From the NCBI RefSeq assembly GCF_000423665.1, contig NZ_KE384069.1:547588-611587 (forward strand): a stretch of DNA of 64,000 nucleotides, in the 5' to 3' direction. How positions within the stretch are numbered: the first letter of the stretch is position 1; each line of letters begins with the position of its first letter. This DNA is from Solirubrobacter soli DSM 22325 (lineage in GTDB: Bacteria; Actinomycetota; Thermoleophilia; Solirubrobacterales; Solirubrobacteraceae). Below are positions 50,119 through 57,960 of this stretch, one piece after another. Under the pieces are notes generated by a model, which had not been told where the DNA came from, did not search any database, and saw only the letters and a program-made list of their open reading frames with translations. The position numbers were made by a program, and so were the translations under genes.

Positions 50119-51417
50119 ATGGAGATCTGGGAGCTGGGTGCCGTCGAGTTGGCCGCCGCGCTGCGAGCGCGGGAGCTGTCCGCGGTCGACGCTCTGCGGG
50201 CGGTGCTCGAGCGCGCCGACGCGATCTCCGCGCTGAACCCGTTCGCGCTGCGGCTCGAGGAGCAGGCGCATGCGGCGGCCGTCACCGCCGACATCCATCT
50301 CGGCGCCGGTACAGGCGGACCGCTGTGCGGCGTGCCCCTTACCGTCAAGGACTCCCATTACATGGCGGGTGTGCCGACGACCCACGGGTCGAGCGCGGTC
50401 CCGCCGTACGTGCCGGACGAGACCGTCTGCGCGGTGCGCCGGCTCGAGGCCGCGGGCGCGGTCGTCTACGCCAAGACCACCACACCGGAGTTCTGTTACG
50501 CGGGCACCACGCCCGGGACCCTCAATCCGCACGACCCGTCGAGGACCCCCGGCGGGTCATCGGGCGGAGCCGCGGTCGCCGTCGCCGCCGGGGCGGGCCC
50601 GCTGGCCCTCGGCGGCGACGGCGGTGGCTCCATCCGCATCCCAGCCGCCTTCTGCGGCATCGTCGGCTTCAAGCCCACCTTCGGCGCCGTCCCCCGCGAA
50701 CCGTCCTCCCAGGGCTGGAAGACCCTCGTCTCCTACGGCCCGATGGCCCGTTCCGTGCGCGACGCCCGCCTCATGTTCGACGTCCTCGCCGGCCCGGACC
50801 CCTACGACCGCCACTCGGTCGCCGTTTCTAAAGAGGAGCAGGCCGTCTCTAGATTTGCGATGTGCGATTCGCTCGGGGCCGTCGAGGAGGACGTGCGGCG
50901 GGCGTTCCGGAGCGTGTGTGCGGAGGTGGGCGCGGTGGAGGACTCCGCCGGGCTGCCCAACAGCGCGGAGACGTGGGTGGCGATCGCGACCGCCGAGGCG
51001 CGGTACGCGGACGCGGAGGCCTTCGAGCATCCCGAGCTCGGGCCGTACGCGCGGGCGTTCCTGCAGGCCGGGGACGCGGTGAGCGCGGAGACGTACATCC
51101 GCGCGCAGATCCATCGCGAGCACATCCACCGCGCGTACGCGGAGCTGTTCGAGCGCTCCGGCCTGCTGCTCACGCCCACGGTCGGTTGCGAGGCCTTCGA
51201 CGCCACGCTCACCGCCCCGCCCACGGTCCCCGATTGGGGTGCCTTCCTTTTCGACGCCAACCTCGCGGGCCTCCCGGCCTGCGCGGTTCCCCTGGGCCGC
51301 GGGGACGACGGGCTGCCCATCTCCATCCAGATCACCGGTCCGCGGGGCGCCGACGGCGCTGTCCTCGCGGCGGCAGAGCACATCGAGGAGCTGCTCAATG
51401 TTGCGCGGTACGTCTGA
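50119..51417 (+). CDS. Amidase-signature family hydrolase
   Basis: 432 residues, slightly short for the family. The triad is complete: Lys77 (LTVKDS), cis-Ser147 (GGSSGG) and nucleophile Ser171 (GGDGGGSIRIP). It cleaves an amide to acid and ammonia or amine. Residues about 237-246 are encoded by an in-frame copy of the CTAAAG palindrome (50828-50856), in the region after the core where family members vary. The first gene of an operon with an ATP-grasp ligase (20-base overlap), an Ntn hydrolase and PucR. Confidence 0.92.
   Translation: MEIWELGAVELAAALRARELSAVDALRAVLERADAISALNPFALRLEEQAHAAAVTADIHLGAGTGGPLCGVPLTVKDSHYMAGVPTTHGSSAVPPYVPDETVCAVRRLEAAGAVVYAKTTTPEFCYAGTTPGTLNPHDPSRTPGGSSGGAAVAVAAGAGPLALGGDGGGSIRIPAAFCGIVGFKPTFGAVPREPSSQGWKTLVSYGPMARSVRDARLMFDVLAGPDPYDRHSVAVSKEEQAVSRFAMCDSLGAVEEDVRRAFRSVCAEVGAVEDSAGLPNSAETWVAIATAEARYADAEAFEHPELGPYARAFLQAGDAVSAETYIRAQIHREHIHRAYAELFERSGLLLTPTVGCEAFDATLTAPPTVPDWGAFLFDANLAGLPACAVPLGRGDDGLPISIQITGPRGADGAVLAAAEHIEELLNVARYV
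50828..50856. repeat. CTAAAG palindrome, copy E, inside the amidase coding region
   Basis: 29 bases beginning CTAAAGAGG and ending CTAGATTT. Aligned to the reverse complement of copy A (7917-7947) it matches at about 23 positions, including the whole core CAGGCCGTCT. It is the most AT-rich spot of the gene. Read in frame it gives SKEEQAVSRF, with no stop. Confidence 0.6.
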
Positions 51418-52825
51418 CCTGCGGGGCTTCTTCCGGACCAACCGGACGCCCATCTACTTCATCTCGCCGACAGCGTTCAACCTGCTCGGCATCGACCGCT
51501 GGGTGCGTGGGTTCTCCTACGTGAACTACTTCGACAGCTTCGCCGGCGCGCACCCGCAGGTGTTCGTCCCGCGCGAGCGCCCGTACCGCGAGTTCACCTC
51601 GATCGAGGACATCAACAACTACCTCCTGTCGCACAAGGAGGTGCTCGACCACGTCCGCGGCGGCCTCGCGCTGTTCGTCTTCTTCGACGAGGAGACCGAG
51701 AAGCTGTGCGACGAGATCGGGCTGAAGATCGCCCTGCCGAGCGCGGAGCTGCGCCACCGGCTGGACTCCAAGATCGTCACCACCCAGCTCGGCGACGAGG
51801 CCGGCGTGCCGTCGGTCCCGAACCGACTGGGTCGCGCGCAGTCCTACGAAGAGCTGCTCGAGCTCGCCGAAGGCCTCGGCGACGACCTCGTCGTCCAGAC
51901 GCCCTACGGCGACTCCGGCAAGACCACGTTCTTCATCAAGGGCGAGCGTGACTGGAACGAGTACGCCGAGGACCTCGTCGACGAGGAGCTGAAGGTGATG
52001 AAGCGGATCAATTGCCGCGCCGCCGCGGTGGAGGCCGTGATCACCCGCCACGGCACCGTCGTCGGCCCGGTCATGCGCGATCTGACCGGCTACCCCGAGC
52101 TGACCCCGTACCGCGGCGGCTGGTGCGGCAACGACATCTACGAGGACGCGCTCACGCCCGAGCAGCGCGACCGCGCCCGCGTGCTCACCGAGCAACTCGG
52201 AGACCGCCTCGCGATCGAGGGCTACCGCGGGTTCTTCGAGGTCGACTACCTGCTCGACGTCGACACGGGCGAGCTCTACCTGGGCGAGCTCAACCCGCGC
52301 CTGAGCGGCGTGACCTCGATGACCAGCGTCAGCGCCGGCGCCTACGCCGACATGCCGCTCGTCCTCCTGCACCTCGCCGAGTACCTCGACCTCGACTACG
52401 AGCTCGACGTCGCCGAGCTCAACGAGCGCTGGCGCCACACCGCCGCCGCCGACGAGTGGAGCCAGCTGATCATCAAGGAGACCCGCGCGGACGTCGAGCT
52501 GCTGACCGCCGCGCCGGAGACGGGGATCTGGCGCCTCAACGACGACGGCACCGCCACCTACCGCGGGCGCGGCAACGACTGGCACGCGATCCACGACGAG
52601 GCCGAGGCCTTCTACCTGCAGGTGCTGGGGGAGGGCGAGTACCGCTACCCCGGCGCCGATCTCGGCCTGCTCGTCGCCCGCTCGCGCATGCAGACCGACG
52701 ACAACGAGCTCACGCCCAAGGCCCGCGCCTGGATCGACGCGATCCGCGACCAGTTCCAGGGCATCCCGCTCGCTCCGGCCAAGGTCGTCGAACGTCCCCA
52801 CGACGCTCTGGCGTTCAAGGCCTGA
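51398..52825 (+). CDS. ATP-grasp ligase of unknown substrate
   Basis: 475 residues. 'RLDSKIVTTQLGDEAGVPSVP' is the ATP-grasp entry, 'LVVQTPYGDSGKTTFFI' the flexible Gly/Ser loop with the ATP Lys, and 'FEVDYLLDVDTGELYLGELNPRLSG' the Mg-binding Glu-x-Asn end. This is the carboxylate-amine/thiol ligase fold without the biotin-carboxylase extension or carrier domain. It should join a carboxylate to an amine, using ATP. ATG 51398 lies in the end of the amidase gene. It stands between an amidase and an Ntn hydrolase, i.e. an amide-forming enzyme among amide-cleaving ones. A 31-base palindrome follows the stop. Confidence 0.85.
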   Translation: MLRGTSDLRGFFRTNRTPIYFISPTAFNLLGIDRWVRGFSYVNYFDSFAGAHPQVFVPRERPYREFTSIEDINNYLLSHKEVLDHVRGGLALFVFFDEETEKLCDEIGLKIALPSAELRHRLDSKIVTTQLGDEAGVPSVPNRLGRAQSYEELLELAEGLGDDLVVQTPYGDSGKTTFFIKGERDWNEYAEDLVDEELKVMKRINCRAAAVEAVITRHGTVVGPVMRDLTGYPELTPYRGGWCGNDIYEDALTPEQRDRARVLTEQLGDRLAIEGYRGFFEVDYLLDVDTGELYLGELNPRLSGVTSMTSVSAGAYADMPLVLLHLAEYLDLDYELDVAELNERWRHTAAADEWSQLIIKETRADVELLTAAPETGIWRLNDDGTATYRGRGNDWHAIHDEAEAFYLQVLGEGEYRYPGADLGLLVARSRMQTDDNELTPKARAWIDAIRDQFQGIPLAPAKVVERPHDALAFKA

Positions 52826-52832
52826 AGTGGCC

Positions 52833-52863
52833 GCGGCCGTGGGTGCGCCGCACCCACGGCCGC
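52833..52863. terminator. Perfect 31-base palindrome after the ATP-grasp gene
   Basis: Arms GCGGCCGTGGGTGCG and its exact reverse complement around a single C. It starts 8 bases after the ATP-grasp stop and ends 22 bases before the next ATG. RNA of it would form a very stable hairpin; there is no T-run. It may stabilise the upstream message or reduce read-through into the Ntn hydrolase and PucR genes. Confidence 0.75.
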
Positions 52864-52884
52864 AACCATTAGCCTGGGAGCCGC

Positions 52885-53823
52885 ATGGATGCGGCGCTCA
52901 CCTTCACGGCAGTCGAGGACGAGTTCGCGGCACGCTGGGCGCGGCTCTGGCCCGCCCTGCACGACTGGTACCTGCGCGACGGCGACGCCGCGCGGCCGTC
53001 CTACCTCGAGGCCCGGCACGCGCTGCGCGCCCACATGCCCGAGCTCGCCGGCTTCTGGGAGACGTGGAGCGCGGGCATGGGGGACCTGGAGGCGCGGGCG
53101 CTCTCGCTCTACGACCCGCCGCCGCTCCTGGCCGGCTGCTCGCAGGCCGTGGTCGGCGGCGAGCTGATCCGCAACTACGACTACGACCCGGCGCGGATCG
53201 AGGGGACGATCGCCCGCACGACGATCACGCGCCCGGTGCTCGGCATGAGCGACTGCGTGTGGGGGCTGCTGGACGGGATCAACGACGCGGGGCTGGCGGT
53301 CGCGCTCGCGTTCGGCGGGCGCAACGCGCACGGCCGCGGCTTCGGGATCACGATCGTCGTCCGCTACCTGCTGGAGACCTGCGACACGGTCGAGCAGGCG
53401 GTCGCGACGCTCGCGCGGCTGCCGATCCACGCGCCTTACAACCTCACGCTCGCCGACCGCGCCCACGCGGCAACGGTGTTCGTCGGCCCTGACCGCCCCG
53501 CGCGCGCGGTCCAGCCGCCCATCGCGACCAACCACCAGGAGCACGTCGACTGGCCCGAGCACGCCGCGCAGACGCACAGCGTCGAGCGCCGCGACGCGCT
53601 GCTGGCCGACCCGGACTTCCTCGCCGCCCCGCTCTATGCGACGAACTTCGCCCGCGGCTTCGGCACGCTCTACACGGCGGTCTATCGGCCGGCCGCGAGC
53701 ACCGTGACCTACCGCTGGCCCGGCGTGTCGTGGGACCACGCGCTGCACGCCTTTACGCCCGGGGCGCTGACCGTCAGACTCTCGGAGGGTGCAGACCGCC
53801 ACGTCGGCGCTCGTCCTCGGTGA
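52885..53823 (+). CDS. C45-type Ntn-hydrolase (acyl-CoA:6-APA acyltransferase-like)
   Basis: 312 residues. The central strings 'LAGCSQAVVGGELIRNYDYDP' (Cys85, then Arg-Asn-Tyr-Asp) and 'GMSDCVWGLLDGINDAGLAVALAFGG' match C45/carcinine-hydrolase-like Ntn hydrolases, in which the Cys is freed by self-cleavage (here after Gly84) and attacks an amide. About 84 residues would form the cleaved N-terminal chain. GGGAG sits 6-10 bases before the ATG. Its 3' end overlaps the PucR gene by 35 bases. It may hydrolyse an amide made by the ATP-grasp protein, or an N-acylated substrate. Confidence 0.82.
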   Translation: MDAALTFTAVEDEFAARWARLWPALHDWYLRDGDAARPSYLEARHALRAHMPELAGFWETWSAGMGDLEARALSLYDPPPLLAGCSQAVVGGELIRNYDYDPARIEGTIARTTITRPVLGMSDCVWGLLDGINDAGLAVALAFGGRNAHGRGFGITIVVRYLLETCDTVEQAVATLARLPIHAPYNLTLADRAHAATVFVGPDRPARAVQPPIATNHQEHVDWPEHAAQTHSVERRDALLADPDFLAAPLYATNFARGFGTLYTAVYRPAASTVTYRWPGVSWDHALHAFTPGALTVRLSEGADRHVGARPR

Positions 53824-55219
53824 CCTCGTCGCCCAGGAGGATCTCGGGCTCACCCTGCTGAGCGGGGGAGCAGGCGCGCTCGACCGTGAGGTTGCGGGCG
53901 CGCACTCGATCGACGTCGAGGAGCCCACCCGCTTCCTCGAACGCCACTGGGTCATGCTCACCGCCGGTATGCGGTTGAAGGGCAGCGTCGCGGCCCAGAA
54001 GGCGCTGATCCGAGAGCTCGACGAGGGCGGGATGGCCGCGCTCGGCATCGGCATCGACCTCGTCTTCAAGCGCGTCCCGCCCGCGCTGCTCGACGAGGCC
54101 CGCGAGCGCTCCTTCCCCGTGCTCGCCGTCCCGCTCGACACCGCGTTCCGTGACATCGTCGGCTTCATCAACCGCTCGCTGCTGTCGAGCGACCTGCACA
54201 CCTACCAGCGCCTGAACGCGATCCAGCGCCACCTCGTCGACGCGCTGAAGGAGCCGCGCCCGCGCGAGGTGATGGTCGAGCGGCTGGCCCGCATGCTCGA
54301 CGCGGGCGTCGCGGTGATCTGCGACGGCCGCGTCGACGTCGCCTCCGGAACGCTGCCCGACGACGTGATCGCCCGCGTCGACGAGCGCGAGTTCGAGCAC
54401 GACGGCTGGCACGTCGTCACGGCGCCGATCGGCGACACCGGCTGGCTGGCGGTCGCGAGCCGCGGCCGCATGCTCGCGGCTCGGTTGGCGCGCCCCGCGG
54501 CGCAGGCCGCGGTGCCGTTGCTGGCCGCGACCGAACGCCTCGGGGACCTGGCCCGCGACCAGGAGCGGGCGGTGCGGAGCGCATTGCTCGACGAGGCGCT
54601 GGAGGGGAGCCGGGACACGCGCGCGCTGGCGGCGCGGGCGGCGTCCTTCGGGCTGGACTTCACGGCGCCCGCGAGGGTCGTGGTGGCGACGGTGCCGCGC
54701 GACGGCGCCGCGGGTGACGCGATCGCGCGGGCGGCGGGCGACGCCGGCGTGCCGCACCTCGTCTCCGCCCGCGGCGAGCTTGCGATCGCGCTGGTGCAGG
54801 GCGTCGTCGCGCTCACAGGGCTGCGGGCCGGGATCGGGCGTCCCGTCACCACGATCGGCGACGTTCCGCGCTCCTACCGGGACGCGCTGCTCGCCGTCGA
54901 GCGGGTGACCGAGGGGCAGCTCGCGTACGAGGACTTCGACCTCGCCACGCTCCTGCTGGCCGAGGTTCCGCCCGAGCACATCCGGCCGCGCGTCGACGAG
55001 CTGCTGGCACCGCTGAAGGCCAACCCGCCGCTGCTGGAGGCGCTGGTCGAGTACTTCGCTCGTGACATGGACGTCAACGCGACCGCCGAGGCGATGCACG
55101 TCCACCCGAACACGCTGCGATACCGCCTCGGGCGGGTGGAGAAGCTGCTCGGCCGCAGCCTGCGCCGGCCGGCGACGATCGCCGAGCTCACGCTCGCGCT
55201 GCAGGCGCCCACGGGTTAG
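53789..55219 (+). CDS. PucR-family transcriptional regulator
   Basis: 476 residues from a GTG. The N-terminal PucR domain ('VLGDLVAQEDLGLTLLSGG' to about 130, with 'MLTAGMRLKG'), a middle GGDEF-related part ('AGIGRPVTTIGDVPRSYRDALLA'), and the C-terminal helix-turn-helix 'NATAEAMHVHPNTLRYRLGRVEKLLG'. PucR proteins control purine, amine and amino-acid catabolism, usually next to their genes and responding to a pathway ligand. It is the last gene of the amidase operon and the best candidate to bind the CTTTGGA sites at 50065 and 57842. Confidence 0.92.
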   Translation: MQTATSALVLGDLVAQEDLGLTLLSGGAGALDREVAGAHSIDVEEPTRFLERHWVMLTAGMRLKGSVAAQKALIRELDEGGMAALGIGIDLVFKRVPPALLDEARERSFPVLAVPLDTAFRDIVGFINRSLLSSDLHTYQRLNAIQRHLVDALKEPRPREVMVERLARMLDAGVAVICDGRVDVASGTLPDDVIARVDEREFEHDGWHVVTAPIGDTGWLAVASRGRMLAARLARPAAQAAVPLLAATERLGDLARDQERAVRSALLDEALEGSRDTRALAARAASFGLDFTAPARVVVATVPRDGAAGDAIARAAGDAGVPHLVSARGELAIALVQGVVALTGLRAGIGRPVTTIGDVPRSYRDALLAVERVTEGQLAYEDFDLATLLLAEVPPEHIRPRVDELLAPLKANPPLLEALVEYFARDMDVNATAEAMHVHPNTLRYRLGRVEKLLGRSLRRPATIAELTLALQAPTG

Positions 55220-55306
55220 CCGCACCCTCAGCGACGCAAATCGCCAGCCCTTAGGTGCGCGTTCTCTTCACTGACGCGACGGTCGCCCGCCACGACCATC
55301 GATGGC

Positions 55307-56335
55307 ATGACCATCCGACTCTGTATCGCGCTCGCCGTCGTGGCGACCTGCGCCGCGGCCGCACCGGCCGGCGCGGTCATCGGCGGCGAGCCGCTCGACA
55401 ACCAGGACGTGCCGTGGTTCACGTCCGTATCGGGCTGCGGCGGCACACTCGTCGCACCCGACCGCCTGCTGACCGCCGCGCACTGCGTGGGCGGGATCGC
55501 GCCCGCTGACATGGCGCCGACGGTCGTCAACGGCCAGACGCGCACGATCGAACACGTCGCGATGCACCCCGGCTACCGGCACAAGAACGGGGACAACTAC
55601 CTCGACGACGTCGCGATCGTCCAACTCGACCAGCCCGTGACCGGGGTCGCGCCGGTGCAACTCGGCGACTCGTCCGAGAACGCCCGCATCATCGGGTTCG
55701 GCAACATCTTCGCTCCGGGCACCGGCCACAGCGAGGCCGACATGCTCAAGGGCGGCCTGCACCAGGCCACTCTGCGGCAGGTCTCCGACGCCGATTGCGC
55801 CAAGGTCTACAAGACCAACACGCCGGGCAGCGGTGAGCACTTCAACGCCGCTCGCATGCGCTGCGCGGTCGACGTCGACGGCAAGCAGCCGCTCAACTCC
55901 GGCTGCTTCGGCGACAGCGGCGGCGCGCTGGTCGTGGGCACCGACCAGGCACCGGTGCAGCTCGGCGTCACCAGCTGGGGCGGGGATCGGTGCGGCGCGG
56001 ACCACTCGCCGTCGGTCTTCGCCGACACGGTCCGCTACCGCGACTTCATCCTCGACCCGACCCCGACCTGGGGCCCGACGGAGCACACCGATGTGACCAT
56101 CAAGAGCTCGAAGAGGTCACTGCGCTGCTCGGTCGCCGAGCGCGAGCCCGGCACCAAGCTCACCTACGTGTGGAAGCACCGCGGCCACCATCGCCCGCTC
56201 GAGGTGATCGGCACCGGTTCCACCCACAAGGTGACCAAGAGCGACGCGGGCACGCGCCTGTCCTGCTTCGCCTACGCCTCAAACGACGGCGGGGAGATCC
56301 TCGCGGGCTCCGACAGCGTGATGGTCGCGAGCTGA
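55307..56335 (+). CDS. Secreted trypsin-like (S1) serine protease
   Basis: 342 residues. Signal peptide to about residue 23, then 'AVIGGEPLDNQDVPW', the mature N terminus with the usual I-G-G start. Triad His59 (TAAHC), Asp101 (LDDVAIVQL) and Ser204 (GCFGDSGG). A C-terminal 80-residue beta domain (from 'DVTIKSSKRSLRCSV') is probably a carbohydrate- or surface-binding module. It splits the permease from the PucR operon and has no clear link to them. The 3' end overlaps the permease gene by 57 bases. Confidence 0.93.
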   Translation: MTIRLCIALAVVATCAAAAPAGAVIGGEPLDNQDVPWFTSVSGCGGTLVAPDRLLTAAHCVGGIAPADMAPTVVNGQTRTIEHVAMHPGYRHKNGDNYLDDVAIVQLDQPVTGVAPVQLGDSSENARIIGFGNIFAPGTGHSEADMLKGGLHQATLRQVSDADCAKVYKTNTPGSGEHFNAARMRCAVDVDGKQPLNSGCFGDSGGALVVGTDQAPVQLGVTSWGGDRCGADHSPSVFADTVRYRDFILDPTPTWGPTEHTDVTIKSSKRSLRCSVAEREPGTKLTYVWKHRGHHRPLEVIGTGSTHKVTKSDAGTRLSCFAYASNDGGEILAGSDSVMVAS

Positions 56336-57781
56336 GCCGAGGGCGTCCGGCGCGGCGGCGGACGGCTTGCGGGCGAAGAACTCGCGATGCCCCGCCAGGC
56401 GCCAGATGAACATCAGCACGACGCCCAGCAGCAGGAAGCCCACCCCGATCACCAGCGGCGAGCCGATGCCGAAGTAGGTCGTCGAGCCGGCGTCGGCCCG
56501 CCCGAGGTCGAAGCAGGAGCGGATGAAGACGAACGCCAGGATCGCCCCGCCCACGAACGGCGCCACACCCGCCAGCAGCAGACCACTCAGCGAGTGGGTC
56601 AGCGCGCGCCGGTAGTACCACGCGCAGGCGAAGCCGGTGAGCCCGTAGTAGAAGGCGATCATCAGGCCGAGCGCCGCGATCGAGTCGAACAGGATGTTGG
56701 TGGAGACGACGGTCAGGCCGACGTACCAGGCGATCGAGAGCCCGCCCATGATCCAGGTCGCGACGTGCGGGGTGAGGTAGCGCGGGTGCACCGCGGCCAG
56801 CGCGGCGGGGGCGGCCTTGGCGCGGGCCATGCTCAGCGCGGTCCGCGAGGTCGGCAGGATCGTCGTCTGCGTGGAGGCGGCGGCGGACGTGAGCACGGCG
56901 ACGATCATCACCTTGCCGAGCGCGGCGCTGCCGAACACGTCGCCCGCGAGCAGGCCGAGCACGTCGCCGGACGAGTCACCCGCGAGGCGGTCGACGCCAC
57001 CGAACGCGATCGCCGCGGTGGCGACGATGACATAGATCCCGACCAGGATCAGCACTGACATCACGGCGGCCTTGCCCGGCACGGTCTCGCAGTCCTCGGT
57101 CTCCTCGTTGACGCACACCAGCGAGTCCCAGCCCCAGTAGATGAAGATCGCCACCAGCAGGCCGGACGTCAGCGCGCCGACCGAGCCTACGGCGAACGGG
57201 TTGAACCAGGACGCGGACGGTGTGGCCGCGCCGTCGCCGAGCCCGACGCGCACCAGCGCGACGACCGCGAACGCGGCCAGCGTGACGATCTCCGCCGCCA
57301 GCAGCCAGCGCTGCGTGCGCGCGTTGACCTCGACGCCGATCACGCACACGGCGGTCATGATCGCGATCCAGACCACGCCGACCGCGGTCACGGCCAGCGT
57401 CGACGGCGCCTTGACGCCGAGCAGCAGGAAGGAGTACAGACCGGCGATCTGGGCCAGGTTGGCCATCACGATCAGGTCGGCGACGATGATCGCCCACCCG
57501 CCGAGCCACCCGGTCCGCGGCCCGAACGCCCGCGTCGCCCACGCGAACGTGGTACCCGCGTCAGGATCGGCCTTGTTGAGGTACTTGTAGCCGAGCGCGA
57601 CCAGCAGCATCGGCACGAAGGAGACGATCAGCACGCCCGGGGCGTGCACGCCGACGCCGGCTACGGCGACGATCAAGCCCAGCACGGCGGCCAGGCTGTA
57701 GCCAGGGGCGGTCGACGCGACGCCGATGACGACGCTCGACGCGTACCCGATCGCATTGCGCTTCAGGGGCGCGTTCTCCAT
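56279..57781 (-). CDS. APC-superfamily amino acid/amine permease
   Basis: 500 residues with about 12 to 13 membrane segments. The N-terminal 'SVVIGVASTAPGYSLAAVLG' is the unwound first helix of the APC fold, and 'IFIYWGWDSLVCVNEETED' is typical of the YdaO/GABA- and polyamine-type group. Its promoter carries a motif shared with the aminotransferase/amidase promoter, so it probably imports the substrate of that locus. The C-terminal tail is cytoplasmic and overlaps the S1 protease end. Confidence 0.93.
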   Translation of the reverse strand: MENAPLKRNAIGYASSVVIGVASTAPGYSLAAVLGLIVAVAGVGVHAPGVLIVSFVPMLLVALGYKYLNKADPDAGTTFAWATRAFGPRTGWLGGWAIIVADLIVMANLAQIAGLYSFLLLGVKAPSTLAVTAVGVVWIAIMTAVCVIGVEVNARTQRWLLAAEIVTLAAFAVVALVRVGLGDGAATPSASWFNPFAVGSVGALTSGLLVAIFIYWGWDSLVCVNEETEDCETVPGKAAVMSVLILVGIYVIVATAAIAFGGVDRLAGDSSGDVLGLLAGDVFGSAALGKVMIVAVLTSAAASTQTTILPTSRTALSMARAKAAPAALAAVHPRYLTPHVATWIMGGLSIAWYVGLTVVSTNILFDSIAALGLMIAFYYGLTGFACAWYYRRALTHSLSGLLLAGVAPFVGGAILAFVFIRSCFDLGRADAGSTTYFGIGSPLVIGVGFLLLGVVLMFIWRLAGHREFFARKPSAAAPDALGSARDHHAVGAREDLPAVV

Positions 57782-57841
57782 TGCTCTCTCTCCCTACGAC
57801 AAGGTGCGGGAGCGAAGCTAAGGCCGCGCCAGGGGGTGCGC

Positions 57842-57857
57842 CTTTGGAGTTCCTACG
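57842..57857. promoter_or_regulatory. Candidate PucR-type site, copy 2 (CTTTGGAGTTCCTACG)
   Basis: Matches the site at 50065-50080 at 12 of 16 positions and stands 61 bases upstream of the permease ATG (57781, minus strand). Lies in the 179-base region between the permease and the divergent propeller gene. Confidence 0.55.
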
Positions 57858-57883
57858 AGACCTTGGCGGCGCCTTGGAGCGAT

Positions 57884-57903
57884 TACGGCGGTTATCCGCC
57901 GTA
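57884..57903. promoter_or_regulatory. Perfect 8-bp inverted repeat before the propeller gene
   Basis: TACGGCGG and CCGCCGTA around a TTAT loop, 57 bases before the ATG at 57961. It could be an operator or a hairpin in the 5' leader. No similar site was noticed elsewhere in the window. Confidence 0.5.
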
Positions 57904-57960
57904 GAGACACATGTTGGCACGCGAATAAAGCCCTTCAGCGACCCGTAGCTTGCCGCCACC

